Assembly (NCBI RefSeq): GCF_030056575.1
Contig: NZ_JASHHX010000002.1
Coordinates: forward strand, 248,001 to 312,000
Direction: 5' to 3'
DNA length: 64,000 nucleotides
Source: Rhodoblastus sp. 17X3
GTDB lineage: Bacteria > Pseudomonadota > Alphaproteobacteria > Rhizobiales > Beijerinckiaceae
Under the pieces are notes generated by a model. That model was not told the origin of the DNA. It did no database searches and worked only from the letters and a program-made list of their open reading frames with translations. The stretch's first letter is position 1, and the number at the start of each line of letters is the position of its first letter. Positions 1 to 9,291 of this stretch are shown here, in pieces. A program made the translations under genes and the position numbers.

Positions 1-66
1 CGGTGCGCCATAAGGCGCTGGGGAGATGAGCTGAACAGCTTTTTCGATGCGGGACAGGACAAGTGA
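1..66 (+). CDS. C-terminal end of an unidentified gene (partial)
   Basis: The first frame of the plus strand is open from base 1 to a TGA at 64-66 and would encode the last 21 residues of a protein, ending in NSFFDAGQDK. A strong plus-strand terminator follows within five bases, which supports a real gene end here. The fragment is too short to assign a family. The gene body lies outside the window. Confidence 0.4.
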   Translation, partial: RCAIRRWGDELNSFFDAGQDK

Positions 67-70
67 GGCG

Positions 71-109
71 GAGCGGAAAGACTCGATAGTCTTTCCGCTC
101 ATTCTTTTT
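71..109 (+). terminator. Rho-independent terminator
   Basis: A perfect 13-bp stem (71-83 with 88-100) closes a CGAT loop and is followed on the plus strand by a T-rich tail (ATTCTTTTTC). It lies directly after the partial plus-strand gene and before the end of tgt on the other strand. Only the plus-strand side has the T-tract, so it most likely ends the upstream gene, although the stem could also slow transcription from tgt. Confidence 0.8.
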
Positions 110-129
110 CAGAGCCTTGATTTGATCTT

Positions 130-1266
130 TCAGGCCGGCGCGTCAGGCTCGCCGCCGCGCTCCCAATCGGCCTTCACCTGAAGCCGATAATCGGCGAAGC
201 GCCCCTCGGCGATTGCCGCGCGTGCGCCCGCCATCAGCTCCTGATAATAGGCCAGATTGACCCAGGTCAGCAGCATCATGCCCAGAATCTCCTGGCAGCG
301 CACGAGGTGATGCAGATAGGCGCGGGAATAGTCGCGCGCCGCCGGGCAGGAGGAATGCGGGTCCAGCGGGCGCGGGTCATCGGCGTGCCGGGCGTTGCGC
401 AGATTGATCTTGCCCCAGCGGGTATAAGCCAGCCCGTGGCGCCCGGCACGGGTCGGCATGACGCAATCGAACATGTCGATCCCGCGCGCGACCGACTCGA
501 TCAGATCGTCGGGCGAGCCGACGCCCATCAGGTAATGCGGTTTGTGCTCCGGCAGATGCGGCATGACCGTCTCGATCATCGCCAGCATGACCGCTTGCGG
601 CTCGCCCACAGCAAGTCCGCCAACGGCGAGGCCGTGGAAATCCATATCCGCCAAAGCCCGTGCGCTCTCGATGCGCAGGGACCGCTCGGCCCCGCCCTGC
701 ACGATGCCGAAACAGGCGTGGCCGGGCTGTTCGCCAAACGCCTTGCGCGAGCGTTCTGCCCAGCGAAGCGATAGCCGCATGGCGCGTTCGGCTTCCTCGG
801 GCGAACAGGGCAGCTTCACGCATTCGTCGAACTGCATCTGGATGTCCGAGCCGAGCAGGCGCTGGATTTCCATCGAGCGTTCCGGCGTCAGCACATGTTT
901 GGCGCCGTCGATATGGGACTGGAAGGTGACGCCGTTCTCGTCGAGCTTGCGCAGCTTGGCCAGCGACATGACCTGGAAGCCGCCGCTGTCGGTCAGGATC
1001 GGATGGGGCCAGTTCATGAACCTATGCAGGCCGCCGAGCGCCGCGACCCGTTCCGCGCCGGGGCGCAGCATCAGGTGATAGGTGTTGCCGAGCACGATAT
1101 CCGCGCCCAGTTCGCGCACCTGCTGCGGATACATGGCCTTGACGGTCGCGGCCGTGCCGACCGGCATGAAGGCGGGGGTTCGGATGGCGCCGCGCGGCGA
1201 AAGAATTTCGCCCAGACGGGCGCCGCCGTCCCGGGCGATAAGCCGGTAGCCGAAAGTGTCGGTCAT
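130..1266 (-). CDS. tgt: Queuine/preQ1 tRNA-guanine transglycosylase
   Basis: Exchanges guanine-34 for preQ1 in GUN-anticodon tRNAs (queuosine pathway). 378 aa, close to the usual bacterial length. The TIM-barrel signature is complete: [10 protein letters not shown] with the general base D93, GGLAVGE, and the nucleophile D267 in [13 protein letters not shown]. The region that normally holds the CxCxxC zinc ligands reads [16 protein letters not shown], so only C307 of the three cysteines is present (the others are S305 and A310), while the following YLHHL histidines remain. Last gene of the pepA-to-tgt minus-strand run, 7 bp after holB. The next queuosine enzyme, queA, is at 44.9-46.0 kb. The family call is secure; the altered zinc site may be common in Hyphomicrobiales. 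Confidence 0.97.
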   Translation of the reverse strand: MTDTFGYRLIARDGGARLGEILSPRGAIRTPAFMPVGTAATVKAMYPQQVRELGADIVLGNTYHLMLRPGAERVAALGGLHRFMNWPHPILTDSGGFQVMSLAKLRKLDENGVTFQSHIDGAKHVLTPERSMEIQRLLGSDIQMQFDECVKLPCSPEEAERAMRLSLRWAERSRKAFGEQPGHACFGIVQGGAERSLRIESARALADMDFHGLAVGGLAVGEPQAVMLAMIETVMPHLPEHKPHYLMGVGSPDDLIESVARGIDMFDCVMPTRAGRHGLAYTRWGKINLRNARHADDPRPLDPHSSCPAARDYSRAYLHHLVRCQEILGMMLLTWVNLAYYQELMAGARAAIAEGRFADYRLQVKADWERGGEPDAPA

Positions 1267-1273
1267 GAGATCC

Positions 1274-2368
1274 TCAGGCGAGCGCGGCGCGGGCGGCGCG
1301 TTCGGCTTCCGCTAATCGGGAAAAGACGATGATCGCGAAGGCCCTTTTGTCGAGATTGTAGATTTCCAGATCGCGGGTTTCCCGCTCCAGAAATTCCCAG
1401 ACCTCCGCATAAGGCGCCAAGGCGCGCGGGCCAAGCCCCGGATTTCGCCGCAGGGCGCCGGCCAGCCAGTCGAAACACGATCGCAGAAAGGCGTCGAACT
1501 CCACTTCGCCCTCGCGTCCGGTGACCGCGTCGGCAATGCGATGGGCGGACCGCCAGTTGACCTGGGGCAGTTTGGCGAGAACCTGCTCCATCAGACCGTC
1601 GACGACTCCATCTCTCGCCGCGAGGAGGCGGAGAGCCTCGTGGGCCGAGCCATCTGCGCGGGCGCAGGCGCGGCCCAGCGCGTCGCTGGGCGCGCGCAGC
1701 TCCGCTGCGTCGGCCGCGGCGCGGACTGCCTCCGACAGCGCCGGAGTTTCAAGCCGTTGCAGCATCAGCATGCGGCAACGCGAACGGATGGTCGGTAGAA
1801 GGCGCCCCGGCTGGTGGGCGACCAGCAGGAACAGGCTGCGCGGCGGCGGCTCCTCGATCAGCTTGAGCAAGGCGTTGGCGCTGCTGACGTTGAGGTCGTC
1901 GGCGCTGTCGATCAGCGCCATGCGCCAGCCGCCTTCGCCCGCCGCCTGTTCGAACTTGTGCAGCGCGCGGCGAACGTCGTCCACGGTGATGCGCGTGGCG
2001 AATTTCTTGTTCTTCTCGACCCATTCCCGCCTGAGCAGCGCGAGATCGCCATAGGCCAGCGCCGAAATTTTCCGCGCGACCGGGTGGCGCGGATCGACTG
2101 CGAGATTCCTGGCCTGCTGGACGGCGGGCGCCGTCGAATCGGGATGGGCCGCCATGAACCGCGCCATGCGCCAGGCGAGGGTCGCCTTGCCGATTCCCGG
2201 CGGCCCGCCGATGATCCAGGCCTGCGGCATCCGGCCTGCGCGAAAAGCTTCGAGAAATTCGCTCTCCGCATGCTCGTGCCCGAACAGCTGGAACGTGTCG
2301 CGCGGATGCGGCGCCGGCGAGAAACGGTCGCTTTCCGGCAGGCCGTCCTCGCCTGCTTTCACGCCCAT
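1274..2368 (-). CDS. holB: DNA polymerase III delta-prime subunit
   Basis: Clamp-loader subunit that helps place the beta sliding clamp on primed DNA. 364 aa from the ATG at 2368, which overlaps the end of tmk by about 10 bases (ATGGGCGTGA). The frame stays open upstream inside tmk, but that part is a shadow. AAA+ features are visible: [12 protein letters not shown] (P-loop), a DSADDLN Walker B-like segment, LLKLIEEPP, and the SRC motif in TIRSRCRM. The four-cysteine zinc module seen in many delta-prime proteins is not evident. The tmk-holB pairing is a classic bacterial arrangement and supports the call. Confidence 0.93.
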   Translation of the reverse strand: MGVKAGEDGLPESDRFSPAPHPRDTFQLFGHEHAESEFLEAFRAGRMPQAWIIGGPPGIGKATLAWRMARFMAAHPDSTAPAVQQARNLAVDPRHPVARKISALAYGDLALLRREWVEKNKKFATRITVDDVRRALHKFEQAAGEGGWRMALIDSADDLNVSSANALLKLIEEPPPRSLFLLVAHQPGRLLPTIRSRCRMLMLQRLETPALSEAVRAAADAAELRAPSDALGRACARADGSAHEALRLLAARDGVVDGLMEQVLAKLPQVNWRSAHRIADAVTGREGEVEFDAFLRSCFDWLAGALRRNPGLGPRALAPYAEVWEFLERETRDLEIYNLDKRAFAIIVFSRLAEAERAARAALA

Positions 2369-3057
2369 TGCTTCTGGTCCGAGGCGAGCTGGGGCCATTG
2401 TCCGACGCAGGCGGCCCAGATCGCCCGGGCGACCTCGTCTTCGGGCTGCGCTGCGTCGATCACCCGGCAACGCTCCGGCTCGGCGCGCGCGATTTCCAGG
2501 AATTTCTCGCGCAACTGCCGGTGAAAGCCCGGATCCTCGGCCTCGAACCGATCGACGGCGCCCTGCCCTCGCCGCAGCCGCGCCCGCTCCATGCCGGCCT
2601 CGGGCGCGATATCGAGGATGAAGGTGAGGTCGGGCCGGACTCCGGCGAGCGTGACCCTCTCGAGCGTCGCCAGCATATTGTCTTCGACGCCGCCGCGCGC
2701 GCCCTGATAGGCGCGGGTCGAATCGGCGAAACGGTCGCACAGCACGAAGGCCCCGCGCGCAAGCGCGGGACGGATCAGCCGGTCGATATGGTCGATTCGC
2801 GCGGCGGAAAACAGCAGGGCTTCGCCCACGTCGCCAAAATCGCGCGCCTTGCCCGCGAGAATCACGGAACGGAGCTTTTCGGCAAAAGGCGTGCCGCCCG
2901 GCTCGCGGGTGACGACGACCTCAGGGGCGTGTTCGCGCAAAGCCGCGGCGAGGCGGCGAATCTGGGTCGATTTGCCGGCGCCTTCGCCGCCCTCGAAAGT
3001 GATGAACCGTCCGTGGCGCAAGGGCGCTCCGTTTCCGAAATCCGGTATGAAATTCAT
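2359..3057 (-). CDS. tmk: Thymidylate kinase
   Basis: Phosphorylates dTMP to dTDP for DNA synthesis in the cytosol. 232 aa. The P-loop FEGGEGAGKS is at residues 21-30, followed by TREPGGTP, the DRF of the DRx motif (LCDRFADST), and a lid region rich in arginine (ERARLRRGQG), as in bacterial dTMP kinases. The N-terminus is about 15 residues longer than most family members, so an internal start is possible, but there is no other ATG before the P-loop. It lies between dacA upstream and holB downstream, all on one strand. Confidence 0.95.
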   Translation of the reverse strand: MNFIPDFGNGAPLRHGRFITFEGGEGAGKSTQIRRLAAALREHAPEVVVTREPGGTPFAEKLRSVILAGKARDFGDVGEALLFSAARIDHIDRLIRPALARGAFVLCDRFADSTRAYQGARGGVEDNMLATLERVTLAGVRPDLTFILDIAPEAGMERARLRRGQGAVDRFEAEDPGFHRQLREKFLEIARAEPERCRVIDAAQPEDEVARAIWAACVGQWPQLASDQKQWA

Positions 3058-3109
3058 GCGCCGACTTCTGACGGCCAGGGCGACAGTCTTAACGCGAAAA
3101 TACGGCGGT

Positions 3110-4339
3110 TCAAGGCTGCCGCGTCTGCGCGGCGGGCTGCTTCTTTTCGATCGAGCGCATGGCCGTCGCCAGTCCCTTGTGGAACAGCTGCAAACCGAGC
3201 TCCATTGCGGCGTCGCGGGCGCGCTGAGCCAACGGCCCCTGCTCCACCGCCTCGGCGGTTTTCAACGGCGCGTCGAGGGCGAGGCTCGTCCCGCGATAGA
3301 TCTTCAGCCGCGCCACGGTCTGGCCGGCGGCGACCGGCGCGATCAGCGGCCCGACATAAACGATCTTGCCGGTCAACTTTTCCGGCGAGCCGCGCGGGAT
3401 CATCAGCCGAACGGCCGTGTCCGAGATAAGCGGGACCTCGGTCTTGACCCCGCCATAGACTTTGGCTTCCCCCACGGGTTCATTGGCTTCGAACAGGTTT
3501 TTGGCCTCAAATCCCCGGAAGCCCCAGTTGAACAGTCGGCGCGCTTCCTCGGCGCGGTCCTTGGCGGTCTTGGAGCCGAGCACGACCACGATCAGCCGCT
3601 GCCCGCCGAACACGGCGGAGCCGACGAGATTATACTCGCCATCCCTCTCGTTGCCGACCTTGAGGCCATCGCCATTGACGTCCATGAACAGGATCGGATT
3701 GCGGTTGAGCTGTCGGATCTTGCTCCAGGTGAACTCTTTCTCGCCGAAATAATGATAATAGTCCGGGTAGGTCTTGATGATGTGTTCGGCGAGCGTCGCC
3801 ATGTCGCGGGCCGTAACCTGCTGGGCCGGATTGGCGCCGCCCCACGAATCCGTGAAATGCGATTTGGTCATGCCGATCTCGGCGGCGCGGACATTCATCA
3901 TGGCCGCGAAATTCTCTTCCGAACCGCCCAGCCCCTCGGCCAAAGCAATGGCGGAATCATTGCCGGACTGGACGATCAGGCCGCGCAGCAGGTCCTCGAC
4001 CCGGATATTGGTGTTGACGCGGGCGAACATCGACCCGCCGCTCTGCCCCGTCTTCCACGCTTTCTCTGAAATGTAGAAGGGCGTATCGAGCGTGATCGAG
4101 CCCTTTTTCAGGTCCCGGAACACCATTTCCGCCGTCATCAGCTTGACGAGCGAAGCCGGCGGCGTCTGCTCGTCCGCGCCCTTCTCGAACAGGACCGTCC
4201 GCGTGCCGGCGTCCATCACAACCGCGTGGGGCGCGGTCGTGGTGATATTCTGCGCGCGTGCGGCGGAGGCCGCCAGCGTGGCGATCAAGGGCAAGGCGAG
4301 CAGAAGCCGGAGGAAAAAAGGCAAGGGACGTGACAGCAC
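3110..4339 (-). CDS. dacA: D-alanyl-D-alanine carboxypeptidase (PBP5/6 family)
   Basis: Periplasmic penicillin-binding protein that trims the terminal D-Ala of peptidoglycan pentapeptides. I place the start at a GTG (4337-4339) with AAGAGG six bases upstream. This yields 409 aa starting directly with a signal peptide (hydrophobic core, cleavage near ASAARA/QN). A longer in-frame ATG at 4429 would put 30 polar residues before it. Active-site motifs: SLVK (S63, K66) and SGN (S125). The third motif, usually KTG, reads KVG (227-229) in GDGLKVGNERDG. The C-terminal PBP5 domain follows (residues about 290-370). Whether the KTG change lowers activity cannot be told from sequence. Confidence 0.92.
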   Translation of the reverse strand: MLSRPLPFFLRLLLALPLIATLAASAARAQNITTTAPHAVVMDAGTRTVLFEKGADEQTPPASLVKLMTAEMVFRDLKKGSITLDTPFYISEKAWKTGQSGGSMFARVNTNIRVEDLLRGLIVQSGNDSAIALAEGLGGSEENFAAMMNVRAAEIGMTKSHFTDSWGGANPAQQVTARDMATLAEHIIKTYPDYYHYFGEKEFTWSKIRQLNRNPILFMDVNGDGLKVGNERDGEYNLVGSAVFGGQRLIVVVLGSKTAKDRAEEARRLFNWGFRGFEAKNLFEANEPVGEAKVYGGVKTEVPLISDTAVRLMIPRGSPEKLTGKIVYVGPLIAPVAAGQTVARLKIYRGTSLALDAPLKTAEAVEQGPLAQRARDAAMELGLQLFHKGLATAMRSIEKKQPAAQTRQP

Positions 4340-4495
4340 GAACGCCTCTTCGCTGCGTGAGCCGAAATGGCTCAGGTGAGTTCGGCGGCGTCGTCCCAAG
4401 GAGAGCTTGAGCCTGGGCGCACGCCGCATCTCACAGAGAGATAGGCTTTTTTGGCGCGGGACGCCAGCGCCGCCGCGCGATTCAACTTATTGAAG

Positions 4496-5509
4496 TCAGC
4501 GCCGCGCAACCGAGACCGGAACGTCCGCGCCGGGAATGGTCCCCAGATCGAAGGGACGCTGCGGCGGCAGCGGCGGATTTTTCGGGAGCGGCGCCGAGGG
4601 GCTCGCAGTATCAGCCAAAGCGACGCGCTGCGGCGGCTCGGGCGGCAGCGGCGGCTCGACGGCGGCCTCCATCTCGCGCTGGCGCGGCGGAGGCGCCGCG
4701 ACGCGCTGCGCATAGGCTTCCGGCGTAGATTCCAGCGCCATGCGCTGGCCTTCGCGATCCGGCGCGGCTGCGGGCGGCAGTTCGCGCTGATCGGCGACGC
4801 GCGTCGGCGAATAGGCGAAATCGCCCAATTGGGCGGGCTGGCCGTCAACGCGCAGCGTCGCCAGCAATTTGCGGTCGTCGGAACCCGACAGCGCGGCGCG
4901 GCCGACATATTCGACCTTGACCTTGGCGGTGCCGACCGACTTGTATTCCAGCGCCTCCGCCGCCTTGGCGGAAAGGTCCATGACGCGTCCGCCGTGATAG
5001 GGGCCGCGATCGTTGACGCGGACGATAATCGAGCGCTGGTTGCGCAGATTGGTCACGCGCGCATAGCTCGGCAGCGGCATGGTGGGATGCGCGGCGGAGA
5101 TGGAGAAACGGTCATAGACTTCGCCATTGGCGGTGCGGCGCCCGTGAAATGCGTCGCCATACCAGGAAGCGAGGCCGACAGCTGAATATTTCCGTTCGCT
5201 TGGCACATAGGTCTTGCCGGCGACGGTGTAGGCGTTGCCGACCAGATATTGGCCGCCGCCCTTGGGCACGGCTTCGCCGTCGGCGACGACGCGCGGGCTG
5301 GCGCGGCCATAGACGCTCTCGGGGAAATATTCCTTGCCGTGATGGCGGGCCATCTGTTGCGGGGCCTGCGCGCAACCGGCCATGGCGACCACGCCGGCGA
5401 GGGCGATGATTGAGCCGGCCTTGGCGCGGATTTCATGACGGGCCCCGGCGATGAGGGCGAGGGAGCGCTCGATCGAGCGCGAGAACGGATGGGCGGGCGT
5501 GCTGGTCAC
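4496..5509 (-). CDS. rlpA: RlpA-type septal ring lipoprotein / lytic transglycosylase
   Basis: Envelope lipoprotein. In characterised relatives RlpA cuts denuded glycan strands at the septum. A lipobox VVAMAGC marks the lipidated cysteine. The double-psi beta-barrel domain follows (ASWYGDAFHGRRTANGE, then VRVNDRGPYHGGRVMDLS). The C-terminal third is rich in proline and alanine, and I see no SPOR domain, unlike E. coli RlpA. The start is uncertain: I chose GTG 5507-5509 (AGGA ten bases upstream), which leaves a 40-odd residue leader before the cysteine. An ATG at 5617 would add 36 more residues. It sits 156 bp upstream of dacA, so the two wall enzymes are neighbours but perhaps not one transcript. 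Confidence 0.88.
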   Translation of the reverse strand: MTSTPAHPFSRSIERSLALIAGARHEIRAKAGSIIALAGVVAMAGCAQAPQQMARHHGKEYFPESVYGRASPRVVADGEAVPKGGGQYLVGNAYTVAGKTYVPSERKYSAVGLASWYGDAFHGRRTANGEVYDRFSISAAHPTMPLPSYARVTNLRNQRSIIVRVNDRGPYHGGRVMDLSAKAAEALEYKSVGTAKVKVEYVGRAALSGSDDRKLLATLRVDGQPAQLGDFAYSPTRVADQRELPPAAAPDREGQRMALESTPEAYAQRVAAPPPRQREMEAAVEPPLPPEPPQRVALADTASPSAPLPKNPPLPPQRPFDLGTIPGADVPVSVARR

Positions 5510-5834
5510 GGGCCAATGATCCTGTTTTCGGCGGGGCCGGTTGCGCCCTCTTGGGCGATGCGGCGAGCGCGCGTCGAAGCGGAAGTTGTTTTGGCGAAAG
5601 AAAACATCATTCGCCACATTGCGCCGGGAAAATTGCCAAAAGGTTGAGTCAAATAGTTAACCCTTCGCTAGCCGTGACGGCGCGCATGCGACACACAACC
5701 CCGCGTGAAGCCGCCCGCGAGGGCGGATCATATCACGGAATTGTGAACACCTGTTCAGATTGGCTCCGACATTTTGGCGGAAATGCGGCAGCTTCGCGGA
5801 AGGCGGCCTTGCGCTTCGGATTCAGGCCTGGGAC
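5510..5834. other. Intergenic region upstream of rlpA
   Basis: A 325-bp gap between the end of holC and the chosen rlpA start. It is richer in A+T than its surroundings around 5590-5780 and should hold the rlpA promoter on the minus strand. I found no well-spaced -35/-10 pair, no convincing terminator after holC and no RNA gene. Part of it (5510-5617) would be coding if rlpA used the upstream ATG. Confidence 0.5.
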
Positions 5835-6290
5835 TCAGGCCTGCTTGCGCCAGCCGCCCTCCTCCGTCTCCTGCCAGTAGGAGAGCGTGGCGCCGCCGTC
5901 GCGCAGGAGCCTCCATTGCGCGCGGGCGGCCGCGAGCGCTTCGTCGTCGCGCCCGTCGAACAGCAGGATCAGGCGTTGGTAATCGGCGTTCAGGAACGGT
6001 TCGGCCTCGGCGCCCTCGATCAGGAATCGGATTTGGGCGCCATTGGGATTGTCCTGGCCACAACTAAGCCAAACGGCCTGCAATACGGGGTCGCCTTCGG
6101 CTTGCGAGCCATGTGGCAGGAAGGCCTCGTCGTCATAAGTCCAGAGCAGATCGTCGATCGCGGCCATATATTCCGGGGTCCGGGCCTGGACGACCGCCCG
6201 CCAGCCGCGCTTCAGCGCAAGCTCGACAAGGGCCGGCAGGGCCTCCTCGAGCGTGCGCTTCTGCAATTGATAAAACCAGAACTCGGCCAT
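5835..6290 (-). CDS. holC: DNA polymerase III chi subunit
   Basis: Chi links the clamp-loader complex to single-strand binding protein at the replication fork. 151 aa with the family pattern: an N-terminal FWFYQL strand, LALKRGWRAVVQ, the DDLLWTYDDEAFLPHG segment, and an FDGRDDEALAAARAQW helix near the C-terminus. Its ATG overlaps the pepA stop by one base (TGATG), so the two are translationally coupled. The pepA-holC pair occurs in many proteobacteria. Confidence 0.93.
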   Translation of the reverse strand: MAEFWFYQLQKRTLEEALPALVELALKRGWRAVVQARTPEYMAAIDDLLWTYDDEAFLPHGSQAEGDPVLQAVWLSCGQDNPNGAQIRFLIEGAEAEPFLNADYQRLILLFDGRDDEALAAARAQWRLLRDGGATLSYWQETEEGGWRKQA

Positions 6291-7807
6291 CAGCCTTCGT
6301 AATAGTCTTTCACCAGCCGGTCGAGCAGGCGGACGCCCCAGCCGGAGCCCCAGCTCTGGTTGAGATCGCCGGTCGGCGAGGACATGGCGGTTCCGGCGAT
6401 GTCGAGATGGGCCCAGGGCGTGTCGTTGACGAAACGCTGAAGGAACTGCGCCGCCGAGATCGAGCCGGCGTGACGCCCGCCGGTGTTCTTGATGTCGGCG
6501 AATTTCGATTCGATCATTTTTTCATAGGCCGGGCCCATCGGCATGCGCCAGACCTTCTCGCCGGTCTGGGTTCCGGCCTCGGTCAGGCGCTGGGCGAGTT
6601 GGTCATTATTGCTGAACAAGCCGGCGTATTCCTGGCCGAGCGCGACGAGAATGGCGCCGGTAAGGGTGGCGAGATCGACAATGAAGGCAGGTTTGAAGGC
6701 GCTCTGGACGTGCCAGAGCACATCTGCGAGGACCAGCCGCCCTTCGGCGTCGGTATTGATGATTTCGATGGTCGTGCCGGACATGGCCGCGACAATGTCG
6801 CCAGGGCGCTGCGCTGCGCCGTCGGGCATGTTCTCGACCAGGCCGATGGCGCCGATCGCATTGACCGCAGCCTTGCGCGAGGCGAGCGCGTGCAACAGGC
6901 CGGTGACGCAGGCGGCGCCGCCCATGTCGCCCTTCATGTCCTCCATGCCCGCGCCAGGCTTGAGCGAAACGCCGCCCGAATCGAAGCAGACGCCCTTGCC
7001 GACGAAGGCCACGGGCTGCGCGTCTTTCGCCCCGCCGTTCCAGCGCATGATGACGACGCGGCTCGGCCGTTTGGAGCCCTGCCCCACGCCGAGCAAGGCG
7101 CGCATGCCCAGCGACTCCAGCGCCGGAACGTCGAGGATTTCGACGTCGACGCCGAGCTTTTCCAACTCCTTCGCCTTGTCGGCGAAGCTTTCGGGATAAA
7201 GCAGATTGGGCGGCAGGTTGACGAGCGTCCGGGCGAGATCGACGCCGTCGGCCAGACCCGAGACTTTCGCGATGGCGTCGGCGATCGGGGCCGCTTCCGC
7301 GCCGGCGATGCGGAAATCGACCGGGCCGCCGTTTTCGGGCTCGTCCTTGCCAGTCTTCCTGGTCTTGAACTGGTCGAATTTATAGGAACGCAGACGCAGC
7401 CCAAGCGCGAAATCGCCCGCCGCAGTTGCGAAATCCTCCGGCTGCGCGGCGAAATCGAACAGGATGCGGGCGTTTTTGGACTTGCCGAGCTTCGCGGCGA
7501 CCAGGCCGCCGAGGCGCAGATAATCGGTCTTGCCGCCCTCCTTTTCGGGCGCCGTGCCCAGCACCAGCAGCCTTCGGGCGTCGAGGCCGGCGGGGGCGAG
7601 CAGATCGAGCGCGGAGCCGATCTTGCCCTTGAAGGCCGAAATTTCGGCGGCGCGGGGAATCACGCCGGCGGCCTCGCCCAGCGCGGCGGAAGTTTTTGCG
7701 CCAAGGCCAAGCGCGCCATCGGCGAAAGCCACGAGAACATAACCGGCGGGCGCGGGGGCCAGGGCCTCGGCGATCGTCAGGGCGCCGAGCGTGACGGGTT
7801 CAGACAT
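6290..7807 (-). CDS. pepA: Leucyl aminopeptidase (M17)
   Basis: Cytosolic aminopeptidase with a two-metal site that removes N-terminal residues from peptides. 505 aa from the ATG at 7807, chosen for the AAGAGG a few bases upstream; the frame stays open for 34 more codons without support. The N-terminal macro-like domain covers about residues 1-170. Catalytic signatures are intact: [26 protein letters not shown] and the hallmark [12 protein letters not shown]. First gene of the pepA-holC pair and divergent from lptF. Confidence 0.96.
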   Translation of the reverse strand: MSEPVTLGALTIAEALAPAPAGYVLVAFADGALGLGAKTSAALGEAAGVIPRAAEISAFKGKIGSALDLLAPAGLDARRLLVLGTAPEKEGGKTDYLRLGGLVAAKLGKSKNARILFDFAAQPEDFATAAGDFALGLRLRSYKFDQFKTRKTGKDEPENGGPVDFRIAGAEAAPIADAIAKVSGLADGVDLARTLVNLPPNLLYPESFADKAKELEKLGVDVEILDVPALESLGMRALLGVGQGSKRPSRVVIMRWNGGAKDAQPVAFVGKGVCFDSGGVSLKPGAGMEDMKGDMGGAACVTGLLHALASRKAAVNAIGAIGLVENMPDGAAQRPGDIVAAMSGTTIEIINTDAEGRLVLADVLWHVQSAFKPAFIVDLATLTGAILVALGQEYAGLFSNNDQLAQRLTEAGTQTGEKVWRMPMGPAYEKMIESKFADIKNTGGRHAGSISAAQFLQRFVNDTPWAHLDIAGTAMSSPTGDLNQSWGSGWGVRLLDRLVKDYYEG

Positions 7808-8163
7808 TGATACCTCTTGCAAACCATCTTGATTCGCCTCGCCGGATGCTATTCGGAGACGGCCTGTCGGCGTCTCGCGCATGGCCGGAGCGGACGGGAG
7901 TCGCCCCACTATGCGACGCCCCGGCGAAGGGGGTCAATGCGCGCTGTTTTCAAAATGTCACGGCGGGACACAAAGATCGTTCGGGCTGGCCGCAAATGGG
8001 AGCGGACGAGGCCTTGGCCACGGAAACGCCATTGTGGAGGGAATAATGCCCCCTCGCCGCGCCGGCTGATTTGGGCCATGGATTGGCGAAGGATTTGAGC
8101 CGCCGCTTTGCGGTGCAGCACGATTTGATTTATGCAGGGCGCGCGAAGGGATACGAAGCCGGA
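7808..8163. other. Divergent intergenic region between pepA and lptF
   Basis: A 356-bp gap that must hold the promoters for pepA (minus) and the lptF-rsmA operon (plus). The short open frames across it have no ribosome-binding site or recognisable product. No strong consensus promoter, hairpin terminator or RNA motif is evident by eye. Confidence 0.5.
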
Positions 8164-9291
8164 ATGTCACTGATCGAACGCTATATTCTCAGAATCGCCG
8201 GCTCGGCCTTCCTGGTCGGACTCGGGGTTCTGACGGCAGTGATCTGGCTGACGCAGGCGATGCGCGATTTCGACCTGATGACCACCAAGGGCCAATCGCT
8301 GATTGTGTTCTTTCACGTGACGGGCCTGATCATTCCCTCGCTGGTGATGGTGATCTCGCCAATCGCTTTGTTCATCGCGACGCTCTTCACGCTCAACCGG
8401 CTCAACGGCGACAGCGAACTGGTCGTGACCGCTTCGGCGGGATTCTCGCCCTTCCAGCTCTTCCGCCCCTTCGCCGTGCTGATCGTGGCGGTTGCGCTTT
8501 TTTCGGGCCTGATGTCGCTATGGGCGATGCCCGCGAGCTTCCGCGCCCTGCGCGACGCTATCACTGAGGTGCAGTCTGATTTTCTCACCCGAATCGTGCG
8601 CCCCGGAACCTTCAACCTATTGGAGCCGGGGCTCTATTTCCATTATCGGGAGCGCGGGCCCGGCGGCGCGCTGCTGGGCATTTTCATGCTCGACCGGCGC
8701 GAGGAGGGGCAGAACAACGTCTATCTCGCCGAAACCGGCATCGCCTCGAAGGTTGAGGACCAGAATTATCTTGTTCTGGAGACCGGGACGATCCAGCGCC
8801 AGGACAAGGGCGCGGAAACCCCCGCCATGATCGTGTTCGATTCCTACGCCCTCGACCTGAGCCATTTCGGCTCACGCGCGACGGGCGCGCCCCTGCGCCC
8901 GCGCGAGCGCGGCACGTTCGACCTGCTGAACTACGACCTGTCCGACTCCTATGTGAAGGAGAACGAGGGCCGCTTCCGCGCGGAACTGCACGAGCGCTTC
9001 ATCGCCCCTCTCTATGCCGTCGCGATGGGAATGATCGCCTTCGCGGCCTTGGGCGCGCCCCGGACCACGCGCCAGAATCGCGGGCTTGCGATTGCCGCGG
9101 CTGTTGGAGCGGCGCTGTTGTTGCGGGTTGGCGGATTCGGCGCCTCGGCGCTGATGGCGCGCGACGTTACGGGCGTTCTGGCCGCCTATGCGCTACCCCT
9201 GCTTGGCTGCGTACTCGCGGCGCTCTATGCGTTCCGTTTCGCTCTGGATCGTCCTTTCAGGCGCATGCGCGCCGTTTTCGCGGCGGCCTGA
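8164..9291 (+). CDS. lptF: LPS export ABC transporter permease LptF
   Basis: Inner-membrane half of the LptB2FG transporter that extracts LPS and hands it to the Lpt bridge. 375 aa from the ATG at 8164 (MSLIERYILR), the usual start of the family. Architecture fits YjgP/YjgQ: three N-terminal transmembrane helices (roughly residues 10-120), a large periplasmic beta-jellyroll (about 130-270), and three C-terminal helices (about 280-360). The stop is directly followed by the lptG ATG with no gap. The upstream frame to 8071 uses a TTG without support and is left out. Confidence 0.95.
   Translation: MSLIERYILRIAGSAFLVGLGVLTAVIWLTQAMRDFDLMTTKGQSLIVFFHVTGLIIPSLVMVISPIALFIATLFTLNRLNGDSELVVTASAGFSPFQLFRPFAVLIVAVALFSGLMSLWAMPASFRALRDAITEVQSDFLTRIVRPGTFNLLEPGLYFHYRERGPGGALLGIFMLDRREEGQNNVYLAETGIASKVEDQNYLVLETGTIQRQDKGAETPAMIVFDSYALDLSHFGSRATGAPLRPRERGTFDLLNYDLSDSYVKENEGRFRAELHERFIAPLYAVAMGMIAFAALGAPRTTRQNRGLAIAAAVGAALLLRVGGFGASALMARDVTGVLAAYALPLLGCVLAALYAFRFALDRPFRRMRAVFAAA

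Noticed and set aside
4340-4429. 30-residue N-terminal extension of DacA from the ATG at 4429
   Set aside because: It would bury the signal peptide, and the GTG at 4339 has a good AAGAGG site.
6113-7810. 565-aa plus-strand frame opposite pepA
   Set aside because: Antisense to an intact leucyl aminopeptidase, with no domain and no ribosome-binding site.
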